Shown: one piece after another, positions 5,495 through 13,172 of the stretch
How positions within the stretch are numbered: the first letter of the stretch is position 1
Layout of the letters: each line of letters begins with the position of its first letter
The notes under the pieces: generated by a model
Told to the model about the DNA's origin: nothing
What the model saw: only the letters and a program-made list of their open reading frames with translations
Database searches by the model: none
Program-made: the position numbers and the translations under genes
Assembly: GCA_030841245.1 (NCBI GenBank)
Contig: JAVEDG010000374.1
Location: 1 to 14,400 of the forward strand
DNA length: 14,400 nt
Reading direction: 5' to 3'
Origin: Actinomycetota bacterium
Lineage (GTDB): Bacteria; Actinomycetota; Actinomycetes; JACCUZ01

Positions 5495-7201
5495 ATGGAG
5501 GCGCACGAGACGAGCCCGATCCGGAGCACAGCCGCCGAGGACGTCGGGGCCGGCCGGGATCGCTGGCAGCGTCGCTACGACGCGGCGCGCAAGCGAGACG
5601 CCGACTTCACCACGCTCTCGGGCTCGACAGTCGAGCCGGTCTACGGCCCCGGACCTGGGGAGACGCGCCCCGGCTTCGAGCGGATCGGCTGGCCGGGCGA
5701 GTTCCCCTTTACTCGCGGGCTCTACGCGACCGGCTACCGCGGCCGGAGCTGGACGATCCGCCAGTTCGCCGGGTTCGGCAACGCCAAGCAGACCAACGAG
5801 CGCTACCAGATGATCCTGCGCTCCGGCGGCGGCGGGCTCTCGGTCGCCTTCGACATGCCGACGTTGATGGGCCGCGACAGCGACGACACCCAGTCCCTCG
5901 GCGAGGTGGGCCACTGCGGCGTCGCGATCGACTCCGCGCTCGACATGGACGTGCTGTTCTCCGACATCCCGCTCGCTGACGTGACGACGTCGATGACGAT
6001 CAGCGGGCCCGCGGTGCCGGTGTTCTGCATGTACCTCGTCGCTGCGGAGCGGCAGGGCATCGACATCGCTTCGCTCAACGGCACGTTGCAGACCGACATC
6101 TTCAAGGAGTACATCGCCCAGAAGGAGTGGCTGTTCCCGCCGGAGCCCCACCTGCGCCTGATCGGCGACCTGATGGAGTACTGCGTCGAGCACATCCCCG
6201 ACTACAAGCCGCTCTCGGTGTCGGGCTACCACATCCGTGAGGCCGGCTCTACCGCGGCGCAGGAGCTGGCCTTCACCCTCGCGGACGGCTTCGGCTACGT
6301 CGAGCTCGGCATGTCGCGCGGTCTCGACGTCGACCAGTTCGCGCCTGGCCTGTCGTTCTTCTTCGACGCGCACATCGACTTCTTCGAGGAGATCGCCAAG
6401 TTCCGTGCGGCCCGCCGCATCTGGGCGCGCTGGATGCGCGATGTCTACGGCGCCAGGACGGAACGGGCGCAGTGGCTGCGGTTCCACACCCAGACCGCTG
6501 GTGTCTCGCTCACGGCCCAGCAGCCCGACAACAACATCGTGCGCACGGCGGTCGAGGCGCTCTCCGCCGTGCTCGGCGGTACCAACTCGCTGCACACCAA
6601 CGCACTCGACGAGGTGCTGGCGCTGCCGAGCCAGAGAGCCGCCGAGATCGCGCTGCGCACCCAGCTGGTGATCATGGAGGAGACCGGGGTCGGCAACGTC
6701 GCCGACCCGCTCGGCGGATCGTGGTACGTCGAGGCGCTGACCGACGAGATCGAGGCCGAGGCGGAGGCGATCTTCACCCGGATCCGCGACATGGGCACGG
6801 ACGGCTCCATCACCTCGGGCCTGCTGCGTGGCATCGAGGACGGCTGGTTCATGTCCGAGATCGCCGAAGCGGCCTTCACCTACCAGCGCGCGGTCGAGAA
6901 GGGCGACAAGAAGATCGTCGGCGTCAATGTCCACACCAACACGGTCGAGGAGCCCCTGGAGATCCTGCGGGTCTCCCACGAGGTGGAGCGCGAGCAGAAC
7001 CGTATCCTCGGCGAGCGCCGCGCGGGTCGCGACCAGGCAGCCGTCGACGCCGCGCTCGCCCGGATGGTCGAGGTGGCCCGCACCGAGGACAACATGGTCC
7101 CGGCGATGCTCGACGCTGCCCGCGCCGAGGCCACGCTGGGGGAGATCTGCGACGCCCTGCGCGCTGAGTGGGGTTCTTACCGCGAGCCGCCGCGGTTCTA
7201 G
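5495..7201 (+). CDS. icmA: acyl-CoA mutase large subunit, isobutyryl-CoA mutase-like
   Basis: This is the catalytic (TIM-barrel) subunit of an adenosylcobalamin-dependent carbon-skeleton mutase. It has 568 residues and ends after the barrel and helical region, lacking the C-terminal B12-binding domain of the roughly 730-residue methylmalonyl-CoA mutases; it must pair with a separate small subunit that is not in this window. The residues that contact the acyl group are Phe91 (TIRQFAGFGNA) and Gln209 (KEYIAQKEW). Methylmalonyl-CoA mutase has Tyr89/Arg207 at these sites, isobutyryl-CoA mutase Phe80/Gln198, each pair 118 residues apart, as here. The active-site His is in SVSGYHIREAGS. ATG at 5495 has AAGGAG (5481-5486) 8 nt upstream. 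A GATAGT at 5427-5432 is a weak -10 candidate. Likely reaction: isobutyryl-CoA to n-butyryl-CoA. A different small-acyl substrate is possible; methylmalonyl-CoA is unlikely without the Arg. Confidence 0.88.
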   Translation: MEAHETSPIRSTAAEDVGAGRDRWQRRYDAARKRDADFTTLSGSTVEPVYGPGPGETRPGFERIGWPGEFPFTRGLYATGYRGRSWTIRQFAGFGNAKQTNERYQMILRSGGGGLSVAFDMPTLMGRDSDDTQSLGEVGHCGVAIDSALDMDVLFSDIPLADVTTSMTISGPAVPVFCMYLVAAERQGIDIASLNGTLQTDIFKEYIAQKEWLFPPEPHLRLIGDLMEYCVEHIPDYKPLSVSGYHIREAGSTAAQELAFTLADGFGYVELGMSRGLDVDQFAPGLSFFFDAHIDFFEEIAKFRAARRIWARWMRDVYGARTERAQWLRFHTQTAGVSLTAQQPDNNIVRTAVEALSAVLGGTNSLHTNALDEVLALPSQRAAEIALRTQLVIMEETGVGNVADPLGGSWYVEALTDEIEAEAEAIFTRIRDMGTDGSITSGLLRGIEDGWFMSEIAEAAFTYQRAVEKGDKKIVGVNVHTNTVEEPLEILRVSHEVEREQNRILGERRAGRDQAAVDAALARMVEVARTEDNMVPAMLDAARAEATLGEICDALRAEWGSYREPPRF

Positions 7202-7208
7202 GGTCGCT

Positions 7209-7214
7209 TAGGCT
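7209..7214 (+). promoter_or_regulatory. -10 element for a leaderless thioredoxin-gene transcript
   Basis: TAGGCT ends 6 nt before the ATG at 7221, the distance from a -10 hexamer to its transcription start. There is no Shine-Dalgarno sequence in between, so transcription may start on the ATG itself, a common arrangement in actinobacteria. The element starts 7 nt after the mutase stop. No convincing -35 is visible. Confidence 0.45.
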
Positions 7215-7220
7215 GGACGC

Positions 7221-8138
7221 ATGTCCCAGCCGAGCTTCAACCCGTACGGCGCGGTGGACCTTGCCGCCCTGGCCAAGCGGCCAGCTGCCCAGACGAGCAG
7301 GGACGCAGCGGTGCCGGCGGTGGGTGGGCTGGTCGTCGATGTGACCGAGGCCGACTTCCAGGACGTCGTGATCGAGACGTCGATGACCGTCCCGGTCGTG
7401 ATCGACCTTTGGGCCGAGTGGTGCGAGCCGTGCAAGACGTTGAGCCCGATCCTCGAGCGGCTGGCGGTCGCCGACGGCGGACGCTGGCTGCTCGCCAAGG
7501 TCGACGTCGACGCCAACCCGCGGCTCGGCCAGGCCTTCCAGGTCCAGGGCATCCCGGCCGTCTTCGCGGTGGTCAAGGGCCAACCGGTCCCGCTGTTCCA
7601 GGGCGCCCTGCCGGAGCCGCAGGTGCGCGCCTACCTCGACGAGCTGCTGCGGGTGGCGGAGGCCAACGGGGTCAGCGGCACCCTCGCCACCGAGCCGGTG
7701 GCCGACGAGCCGGCGGAGGAGGCGTCGCACGACCCCCGCTACGACGAGGCCTACGACGCGATCGAGCGCGGCGACTACGATGCCGCGGCCGCGGCGTACC
7801 AGGCGCTGCTCGCCGAGGCACCTGCCGACGCCGACGCGCGAGCGGGTCTGGGCCAGGTCGAGCTGTTGCGCCGCACCCAGGACCTCGACCCGGCTTCGAC
7901 CCGGGCCAAGGCGGATGCCGCGCCCGATGACGTGCAGGCGCAGACCGACGCCGCCGACCTCGACCTGCTCGAAGGGCTCGTGGACGAGGCATTCGCCCGG
8001 CTGGTCGACCTGGTGCGCCGCAGCTCGGGTGAGGACCGGGACCGCGCGCGGACGCACCTCGTGGGCCTGCTCGAGCTCGTCGGGCCCGACGACCGGGTCG
8101 CGCGCGCGCGGACGGCACTGGCCAACGCGCTGTTCTGA
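7221..8138 (+). CDS. thioredoxin-domain co-chaperone with TPR-like C-terminus (YbbN/CnoX family)
   Basis: The 305-residue cytoplasmic protein has an N-terminal thioredoxin fold (about 37-150) and an alpha-helical TPR-type C-terminal half (about 180-305, with YDEAYDAIERGDYDAAAAAY as the first helical pair). It matches the architecture of YbbN/CnoX, which holds oxidation-damaged clients and passes them to chaperonins. The active site is WCEPCK with Cys68 and Cys71, a full CxxC, and the cis-Pro loop is QGIPAVF. The E. coli member lacks a redox CxxC, so this one may retain thiol-disulfide activity. The first 36 residues are low in structure, with no signal peptide. ATG at 7221 is the only sensible start and appears leaderless. 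It follows the mutase by 19 nt but probably has its own promoter. No functional tie to the mutase is shown. Confidence 0.9.
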   Translation: MSQPSFNPYGAVDLAALAKRPAAQTSRDAAVPAVGGLVVDVTEADFQDVVIETSMTVPVVIDLWAEWCEPCKTLSPILERLAVADGGRWLLAKVDVDANPRLGQAFQVQGIPAVFAVVKGQPVPLFQGALPEPQVRAYLDELLRVAEANGVSGTLATEPVADEPAEEASHDPRYDEAYDAIERGDYDAAAAAYQALLAEAPADADARAGLGQVELLRRTQDLDPASTRAKADAAPDDVQAQTDAADLDLLEGLVDEAFARLVDLVRRSSGEDRDRARTHLVGLLELVGPDDRVARARTALANALF

Positions 8139-8152
8139 GCCGGGCCTCTTCT

Positions 8153-8170
8153 CGGGTGGTGCGCCACCCG
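8153..8170 (+). terminator. hairpin after the thioredoxin gene
   Basis: CGGGTGG (8153-8159) and CCACCCG (8164-8170) form a perfect 7-bp GC-rich stem with a TGCG tetraloop, 15 nt past the stop codon. It has no T-tract. It ends 11 nt before the -10 element of the next gene, so it would also lie in that promoter's -35 region. Confidence 0.5.
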
Positions 8171-8181
8171 TCGGGCAGGTC

Positions 8182-8187
8182 TAGCCT
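8182..8187 (+). promoter_or_regulatory. -10 element for a leaderless DUF1707-gene transcript
   Basis: TAGCCT lies 8 nt before the ATG at 8196, with no ribosome-binding site between. It is the same TAGnCT hexamer and nearly the same spacing as in front of the preceding gene. CAGG/CCTG half-sites (8176-8179 and 8185-8188) flank it. No -35 consensus is recognisable. Confidence 0.42.
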
Positions 8188-8195
8188 GTCCGGTC

Positions 8196-8840
8196 ATGGA
8201 CGAGGGTGCGGAGCGCGTCTCGGACGCCGACCGCGACGAGGCGGTCGAGACCTTGCGCGAGCACCTGGTGGCCGGACGTCTGACCCTCGACGAGTTCGGC
8301 GACCGGGTGGAGACGGCCCTGCGCGCCAGGGCCCGGGCGGACCTCGTCCAGGTGCAGGTCGACCTGCCGGCCCAGCAGCCGGCGGCGTCGACGGTACGGC
8401 GACGGCGGCCGGTCCGTCTCACGTTCGCCCTGTTCGCCCACGTGGTACGTCGGGGACGGCTCCTGCTCCGTCGCCGGAGCTTTGCCGCGAGCATCTTCTC
8501 CGACGTCGACCTCGACCTGCGCGACGCCTCCGTCGTCGGTGATCCTTCCTTCCTGTGGGTGATCGCACTGTTCGGCAATGTCGACGTCTACGTCCCCGAG
8601 GAGGTCGACGTCCCCGTCTCCGGTGTGGCGGTGTTCGGGCACCGTCGGGACTGGGGTGACGAGCTCGACCGCCCCTGGTCGCCGACCGTCTCGGTGCGGA
8701 TCATCGGGATCTTCGGGACGGTCGACGTCTGGCGGGTGCCGCGCCAGATGCGCGGCGACTACCGCCAGATCATCAAGCAGCTGCGCCACCCCGAACGAGC
8801 GCTGACCGCAGATGCCCGGGGAGCTCCGGACGAGACCTGA
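8196..8840 (+). CDS. DUF1707 protein with LiaF-like C-terminal beta domain
   Basis: The 214-residue protein starts with a DUF1707 (SHOCT-like) helical module at about 8-58: VSDADRDEAVETLREHLVAGRL, then LDEFGDRVETALRAR. A very basic stretch follows (about 69-95, RRRRPVRL and RRGRLLLRRRS). The C-terminal half (about 98-190) carries repeated beta motifs ALFGNVDVYVPE and GIFGTVDVWRVP, typical of the C-terminal domain of LiaF-like cell-wall stress proteins. The central segment is too charged to be a convincing membrane helix, so the protein may be cytosolic or peripherally bound through its basic patch. Function in actinobacteria is unestablished; a link to envelope stress is an inference from the LiaF similarity. 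It converges on the next gene with only 23 bp between stop codons. Confidence 0.85.
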   Translation: MDEGAERVSDADRDEAVETLREHLVAGRLTLDEFGDRVETALRARARADLVQVQVDLPAQQPAASTVRRRRPVRLTFALFAHVVRRGRLLLRRRSFAASIFSDVDLDLRDASVVGDPSFLWVIALFGNVDVYVPEEVDVPVSGVAVFGHRRDWGDELDRPWSPTVSVRIIGIFGTVDVWRVPRQMRGDYRQIIKQLRHPERALTADARGAPDET

Positions 8841-8863
8841 GCGGGCGACGGGACGCTTCCGGC

Positions 8864-9439
8864 TCAGCAGCCCGACACCGGCCGGAGCGAGACGAGCTGA
8901 GGCAGCGGCACGGTGACATCGCCGTCGGCCGTCGCGATGGTCACCGCGCCGGGGCCGCCGTCCCGCAGCTCACCGCAAGCCGAACCCTGGTTCGTCGACA
9001 CCTCGACCGACGGAGACGAGGCGGCATCGGCGCTCGTCGGCCACCACGACGAGGTGGCCGCCACCGCCAGCACGACTACAGCGACGAACGTGAGGCCGAT
9101 GCCCGACCGCAGGCGGCGTGCGGTCCGGTGCACCTCGTCGGGCACCTGGCCGGACGCATCGCCGGTCCCCTCCGAGACCGGCCCCTCGGAGACCGGCCAC
9201 GCCGCCGTGGCCACGAGCACCGTCGCCGTGCAGGCGAGGACGAGCGAGGCCAGGACCAGAACGCCGGCCAGCACCTGCAGCCAGTGCGGGTCGGACGGCG
9301 ACGCGCCCTGGAGCACGCCGCAGAGGCCGATGAAGCCGAGCACCGCCAGCTGGACGCCGTGCCAGCCCTTCGCCGACGCCCGCAGGTCGGCCAGCCGGAC
9401 CGCCGGGTCGGTCGCGGTCGAGGTGGTCTGCAGGTCCAT
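8864..9439 (-). CDS. unknown three-pass membrane protein
   Basis: Not recognised. The 191-residue product has three hydrophobic segments: about residues 27-47 (VQLAVLGFIGLCGVL), 55-78 (QVLAGVLVLASLVLACTA) and 112-130 (GIGLTFVAVVVLAVAA). Between the second and third lies a short polar loop with the tandem repeat PVSEG PVSEG. The C-terminal 60 residues form a polar tail with two Cys (SACGEL and the final residue). ATG at 9439 is preceded by a weak GGGG about 8 nt upstream. The gene follows glgB on the same strand after 140 bp containing a hairpin, so it is probably a separate transcript. Coding-like GC3 and a clean membrane pattern support its being real; the opposite-strand frames look less protein-like. 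Confidence 0.72.
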   Translation of the reverse strand: MDLQTTSTATDPAVRLADLRASAKGWHGVQLAVLGFIGLCGVLQGASPSDPHWLQVLAGVLVLASLVLACTATVLVATAAWPVSEGPVSEGTGDASGQVPDEVHRTARRLRSGIGLTFVAVVVLAVAATSSWWPTSADAASSPSVEVSTNQGSACGELRDGGPGAVTIATADGDVTVPLPQLVSLRPVSGC

Positions 9440-9512
9440 ACGCGCGCCCCGATCTGCCGTCTCACTCCATGTAAGCAGGCCGTCACGGCACCGTCGACCG
9501 GTCAGTCTCCTG

Positions 9513-9534
9513 TGTCTCGTAGACGAGCGAGACA
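9513..9534 (-). terminator. hairpin downstream of glgB
   Basis: In the 140-bp gap after glgB, TGTCTCG and CGAGACA form a perfect 7-bp stem with an 8-nt loop, 46 nt past the stop codon. Neighbouring GTCTC repeats allow alternative pairings. It lacks a T-tract; its role as terminator of the treS-mak-glgB transcript is inferred from position. Confidence 0.4.
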
Positions 9535-9579
9535 GTCACCCGCCGGCCGCCCTCGGGACATGCGTGGACGTCGTACCGG

Positions 9580-11757
9580 TCACTCGGCCCGGCGGAGCCA
9601 GACGGTGCCCAGCGGCGGCACCCGCAGCGTCGCGGAGGCGGGCAGACCGTGCCACGACTCGTCGACCGCCTCGACCGCGCCGAGGTTGCCGACCCCGCTG
9701 CCGCTGTAGGCGTCGGCGTCGGTGTTGACGACCTCGTCCCAGCGGCCGGCTGCGGGCAGGCCGACCCGGTAGCCCTCGTGCGGGACCGCGGCGAAGTTGG
9801 CCACGCAGGCGAGCATCGTCCCGTCGCTGCCGTAGCGGAGGAACGAGAACACGTCGTTGCTCGCGTCGTTGGCGTCGATCCAGCGGAAGCCTTCGGGGTC
9901 CGCGTCGCGCGACCACAGCGCCGGGGTCTGCGCGTACACCCTGTTCAGGTCGGCGACGAGAGTCTGCACGCCGCGGTGGTCCGGGTTGTCGGTCAGCCAC
10001 CAGTCCAGGCTGCGCCCTTCGGCCCACTCGGAGGTCTGGCCGAACTCCGAGCCCATGAACAGCAGCTGCTTGCCCGGATGCGCCCACATGAACGCCAGGT
10101 ACGCCCGCAGGTTGGCCAGCTGCTGCCAGTGGTCGCCCGGCATCTTGCCGAGCAGCGATCCCTTTCCGTGCACGACCTCGTCGTGGCTGATGGGCAGCAC
10201 GTAGTTCTCGGAGTAGGCGTACATCATCGAGAACGTCATCTGGTGGTGGTGGTACTGGCGATAGATCGGCTCACGGCTCACGTAGCCGAGCGAGTCGTGC
10301 ATCCACCCCATGTTCCACTTGAAGCCGAAGCCGAGGCCCCCCAGGTGTGTCGGACGGGTCACGCCCGGCCATGCGGTGGACTCCTCCGCGATGGTCACGA
10401 TGCCGGGGACGCGCTTGTACGCCGTGGCGTTGACCTCCTGGAGGAACGCGACCGCCTCGAGGTTCTCGCGTCCGCCGTGCTCGTTGGGCAGCCACTCGCC
10501 CTCTTCGCGCGAGTAGTCGAGGTAGAGCATCGAGGCCACGGCGTCGACCCGCAGCCCGTCGATGTGGAACTCCTCGAGCCAGTAGAGCGCGTTGGCCACC
10601 AGGAAGTTGCGCACCTCGGTGCGCCCGAAGTTGAAGACGTAGGTGCCCCAGTCGGGCTGCTCGCCACGACGCGGGTCGGGGTGCTCGTAGAGGGCGGTGC
10701 CGTCGAACTTGGCCAGCGCCCAGGCGTCCTTGGGGAAGTGCGCCGGAACCCAGTCGACGATGACGCCGATCCCGGCCTGGTGCAGCCGGTCGATCAGGTA
10801 CCGCAGGTCGTCCGGGCTGCCGAACCGCGACGTCGGCGCGAAGTACGACGACACCTGGTAGCCCCAGGACCCGCCGAACGGGTGCTCCGCCACGGGCAGG
10901 AACTCCACGTGCGTGAAGCCCAGGAAGCTGACGTGCCCGACCAGCTGGTCGGCCAGCTCGCGGTAGGACAGGCCGTGGCGCCACGACCCGAGATGCACCT
11001 CGTAGATGCTCATCGGGCTGGTCAGCGCGTCGGTCTTGGCCCGCTGCTCCATCCACTCGCCGTCGGCCCACTCGTGCTTCGGCGTGAAGACCACCGAGGC
11101 GGTTGCGGGCGGTATCTCGGTCGCGAACGCCACCGGGTCGGCCTTCTGGCGCCACACCCCGTCGCGGCCCAGCACCTCGAACTTGTAGTGCGTGCCGTCA
11201 CCGATGCCGGGCACGAACAGCTCCCAGACACCGCTGGAGCCCATGCCCCGCATCGGGTGCGCGCGCCCGTCCCAGTAGTTGAAGTCACCGACCAGCCGGA
11301 CACCCTGCGCACTCGGTGCCCACACTGCGAACGACGTGCCGTCCACCGGGCCGGCCGGCCCGTCGTAGCGATGGGTGTGGGCGCCGAGCACCTCCCAGAG
11401 CTGCTCGTGGCGGCCCTCGCCGATGAGGTGCAGGTCGAGCTCGCCGAGGGTCGGCAGGAACCGGTAGGCGTCGTCGACCAGGCGCGGCGGGCCGTCGTAG
11501 GCCACCTCGAGGCGGTAGTCGGGCACGTCCGTGCCGGGCAGCACGCCCACCCACACGCCGTACTCCTCGTGCTGGAGCGGATGGCGCTTGTCGCCGACCA
11601 CTGCCTCGACAGCGGTGGCCCACGGCCGCAGCGCACGCACGGTCACGCCCTGCGTCCCGGCGTGCGGACCGAGGATCGAGTGCGGGTCGTGGTGGGTCCC
11701 CGAGACCAGGCGGTGCAGGTCGTCGAGGTTCACGGGTGCAGGCGTCGTCTGGGTCAC
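9580..11757 (-). CDS. glgB: 1,4-alpha-glucan branching enzyme
   Basis: This GH13 enzyme transfers alpha-1,4 glucan segments to form alpha-1,6 branches in glycogen or alpha-glucan. At 725 residues it is full length: two N-terminal beta modules (HHDPHSILGPHAG and the CBM48 motif FAVWAPSAQGVRLVGDFNYWDG), then the catalytic barrel and a C-terminal beta domain. The catalytic triad is complete: Asp405 in GLRVDAVASML, Glu458 in AEESTAWPGV and Asp526 in ISHDEVVHGKGS, the same numbers as in the E. coli enzyme. GTG at 11757 is preceded by GGAAGGGG with 5-nt spacing and overlaps the maltokinase stop as GTGA, so the two are translationally coupled. A longer in-frame extension to 11988 lies wholly inside the maltokinase gene and is rejected. 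The neighbours place it at the end of the GlgE route. Confidence 0.97.
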   Translation of the reverse strand: MTQTTPAPVNLDDLHRLVSGTHHDPHSILGPHAGTQGVTVRALRPWATAVEAVVGDKRHPLQHEEYGVWVGVLPGTDVPDYRLEVAYDGPPRLVDDAYRFLPTLGELDLHLIGEGRHEQLWEVLGAHTHRYDGPAGPVDGTSFAVWAPSAQGVRLVGDFNYWDGRAHPMRGMGSSGVWELFVPGIGDGTHYKFEVLGRDGVWRQKADPVAFATEIPPATASVVFTPKHEWADGEWMEQRAKTDALTSPMSIYEVHLGSWRHGLSYRELADQLVGHVSFLGFTHVEFLPVAEHPFGGSWGYQVSSYFAPTSRFGSPDDLRYLIDRLHQAGIGVIVDWVPAHFPKDAWALAKFDGTALYEHPDPRRGEQPDWGTYVFNFGRTEVRNFLVANALYWLEEFHIDGLRVDAVASMLYLDYSREEGEWLPNEHGGRENLEAVAFLQEVNATAYKRVPGIVTIAEESTAWPGVTRPTHLGGLGFGFKWNMGWMHDSLGYVSREPIYRQYHHHQMTFSMMYAYSENYVLPISHDEVVHGKGSLLGKMPGDHWQQLANLRAYLAFMWAHPGKQLLFMGSEFGQTSEWAEGRSLDWWLTDNPDHRGVQTLVADLNRVYAQTPALWSRDADPEGFRWIDANDASNDVFSFLRYGSDGTMLACVANFAAVPHEGYRVGLPAAGRWDEVVNTDADAYSGSGVGNLGAVEAVDESWHGLPASATLRVPPLGTVWLRRAE

Positions 11758-13172
11758 GATGTCCCCTTCCGGTCGACGTCTGTGGTGGCTGCGCGGTCGT
11801 TGCTGAGGCGGTGGATGGCCGAGAGCGGGATCGGCAGCCAGGTCGGCCGGTTGCGTGCCTCGTACACCGCCTCGTACACCGCCTTGTCGGTCTCGAACGC
11901 ACGCAGGACGACCGATTGCGTGCGCGGGTCGGCACCGCCGCCGTCGGCATAGCCGCGGCAGAAGGCCTCCCGGTTGCGATCTGCCCATTCCGTGGCGCGG
12001 TACTCGCGCTGGGAGTCGGCGGGGTGGTCGGCGAGCAGGTGCCGGGCGGCGTAGTCGAAGGACCGCAGCATGCCCGCGACGTCCTTCATCGGCGAGTCGA
12101 GCGCACGCCGCTCCTCGAGCGGGCGAGCCGGCTCGCCCTCGAAGTCGAGCAGCTTCCAGCCGTCCAGCGTGCGCATCACCTGTCCGAGGTGGTAGTCGCC
12201 GTGGATGCGCTGCACCGGGACCGGCTCCGCGATGGTCGCTAGCTCGTCGAAGGCGGTGCGCAGCGACTCGGCGTACGGCGCGAGGTCGGGCACGTCCACG
12301 AGCGCGCGCTCGAGGCGGCCCGCCATGGCCTCGGCGAGCGCGACCAGCTCCTTGCGGTCGAACTCTCCGGTCGGCAGAGTCTGGGCCAGCGCGGCGTGGA
12401 CCTCGGCCGTCGCCGAGCCGAGCCGCTCGGCCTCGCTCGCGAAGTCGCCTCCGACCTCGTCGGCGTGCAGGTCGGCTTCGGCGTAGAGGTCGCGCACGCT
12501 CGTCTTGGCGAGCTCCCAGCCCTCGGTGGCGTTGTGGAGGAAGGTCTGCGCCATGGCCAGGCTGGCCGTCGCCGCCGAGTCGTCACCGACGTCGGTCCAC
12601 CGTCCCTCGAGCCAGCCGATCGGGGGCGCGATGTGCTCGCTGCCCGCCGCGGCCAGCGCAGCGTGCACCTCGATGTCGGGGTTGACGCCGGGGGAGACCT
12701 TGCGGAAGCACTTGAGGATCACCGACGTGCCGAAGATCACCGAGGTGTTGCTCTGCTCGGCGCCGACGACGATCGACGGGCCGGCCTCGGGCAGCTCGTG
12801 GGCGCTCGGGTCGCGGTGGAACGCCCACCCGTCGCCGGCGGTTTCCCGCTCCATGCCGTCGAGCCAGAGACCGGTGACGTCCTTGTCGTGCAACGCGTCG
12901 TACGCCGTGCTCGGCGTGCCGTCCGGCGCCGTCGACGGCCCGACCGTCGCGTGCGCCAGCGTCTCGACCGGCTGCGGGTGGTGGACCAGGGGCAGCTGGT
13001 ATGTCTCGGTGTCGCCGTCGTCGTACGAGACGCTGACCAGCATGATCGTGACTGCCGGCGGGCCTTCCTGCAGCGTTCCCACGGTGCGGGCGTCCGAGAT
13101 CTGCCACGTTCGTCCCTTGCCGGCGAACCACCGCTGCTGCCCGAGGTAGGCGGCGAGCGTGCCGGTGTCCAT
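11754..13172 (-). CDS. mak: maltokinase
   Basis: Maltokinase (Pep2) uses ATP to phosphorylate maltose to maltose 1-phosphate, the glucosyl donor for GlgE. The 472 residues form the expected aminoglycoside-phosphotransferase-like fold. The N-terminal cap motif is LGQQRWFAGKGR (10-21). A Lys in SVILKCFRKV follows, then the catalytic loop HGDYHLGQVM with Asp326, and the metal-binding DFEGEP with Asp343, followed by RPLEERR. The ATG at 13172 shares one base with the treS stop (TGATG), and the end overlaps glgB by 4 nt, so all three genes are coupled. It is not fused to TreS, unlike the bifunctional proteins of some bacteria. Length and motifs are normal for actinobacteria. Confidence 0.95.
   Translation of the reverse strand: MDTGTLAAYLGQQRWFAGKGRTWQISDARTVGTLQEGPPAVTIMLVSVSYDDGDTETYQLPLVHHPQPVETLAHATVGPSTAPDGTPSTAYDALHDKDVTGLWLDGMERETAGDGWAFHRDPSAHELPEAGPSIVVGAEQSNTSVIFGTSVILKCFRKVSPGVNPDIEVHAALAAAGSEHIAPPIGWLEGRWTDVGDDSAATASLAMAQTFLHNATEGWELAKTSVRDLYAEADLHADEVGGDFASEAERLGSATAEVHAALAQTLPTGEFDRKELVALAEAMAGRLERALVDVPDLAPYAESLRTAFDELATIAEPVPVQRIHGDYHLGQVMRTLDGWKLLDFEGEPARPLEERRALDSPMKDVAGMLRSFDYAARHLLADHPADSQREYRATEWADRNREAFCRGYADGGGADPRTQSVVLRAFETDKAVYEAVYEARNRPTWLPIPLSAIHRLSNDRAATTDVDRKGTS

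Noticed and set aside
5360..6979. A 539-codon open frame on the minus strand opposite the mutase
   Set aside because: It is antisense to a clear mutase with a good ribosome site; the composition is shadow-like and no family was recognised.
9649..11952. A 767-codon open frame on the plus strand opposite glgB
   Set aside because: It is antisense to a complete GlgB with all catalytic residues; its translation is low-complexity Val/Arg/Ala/His-rich, as expected from high-GC complementary frames.
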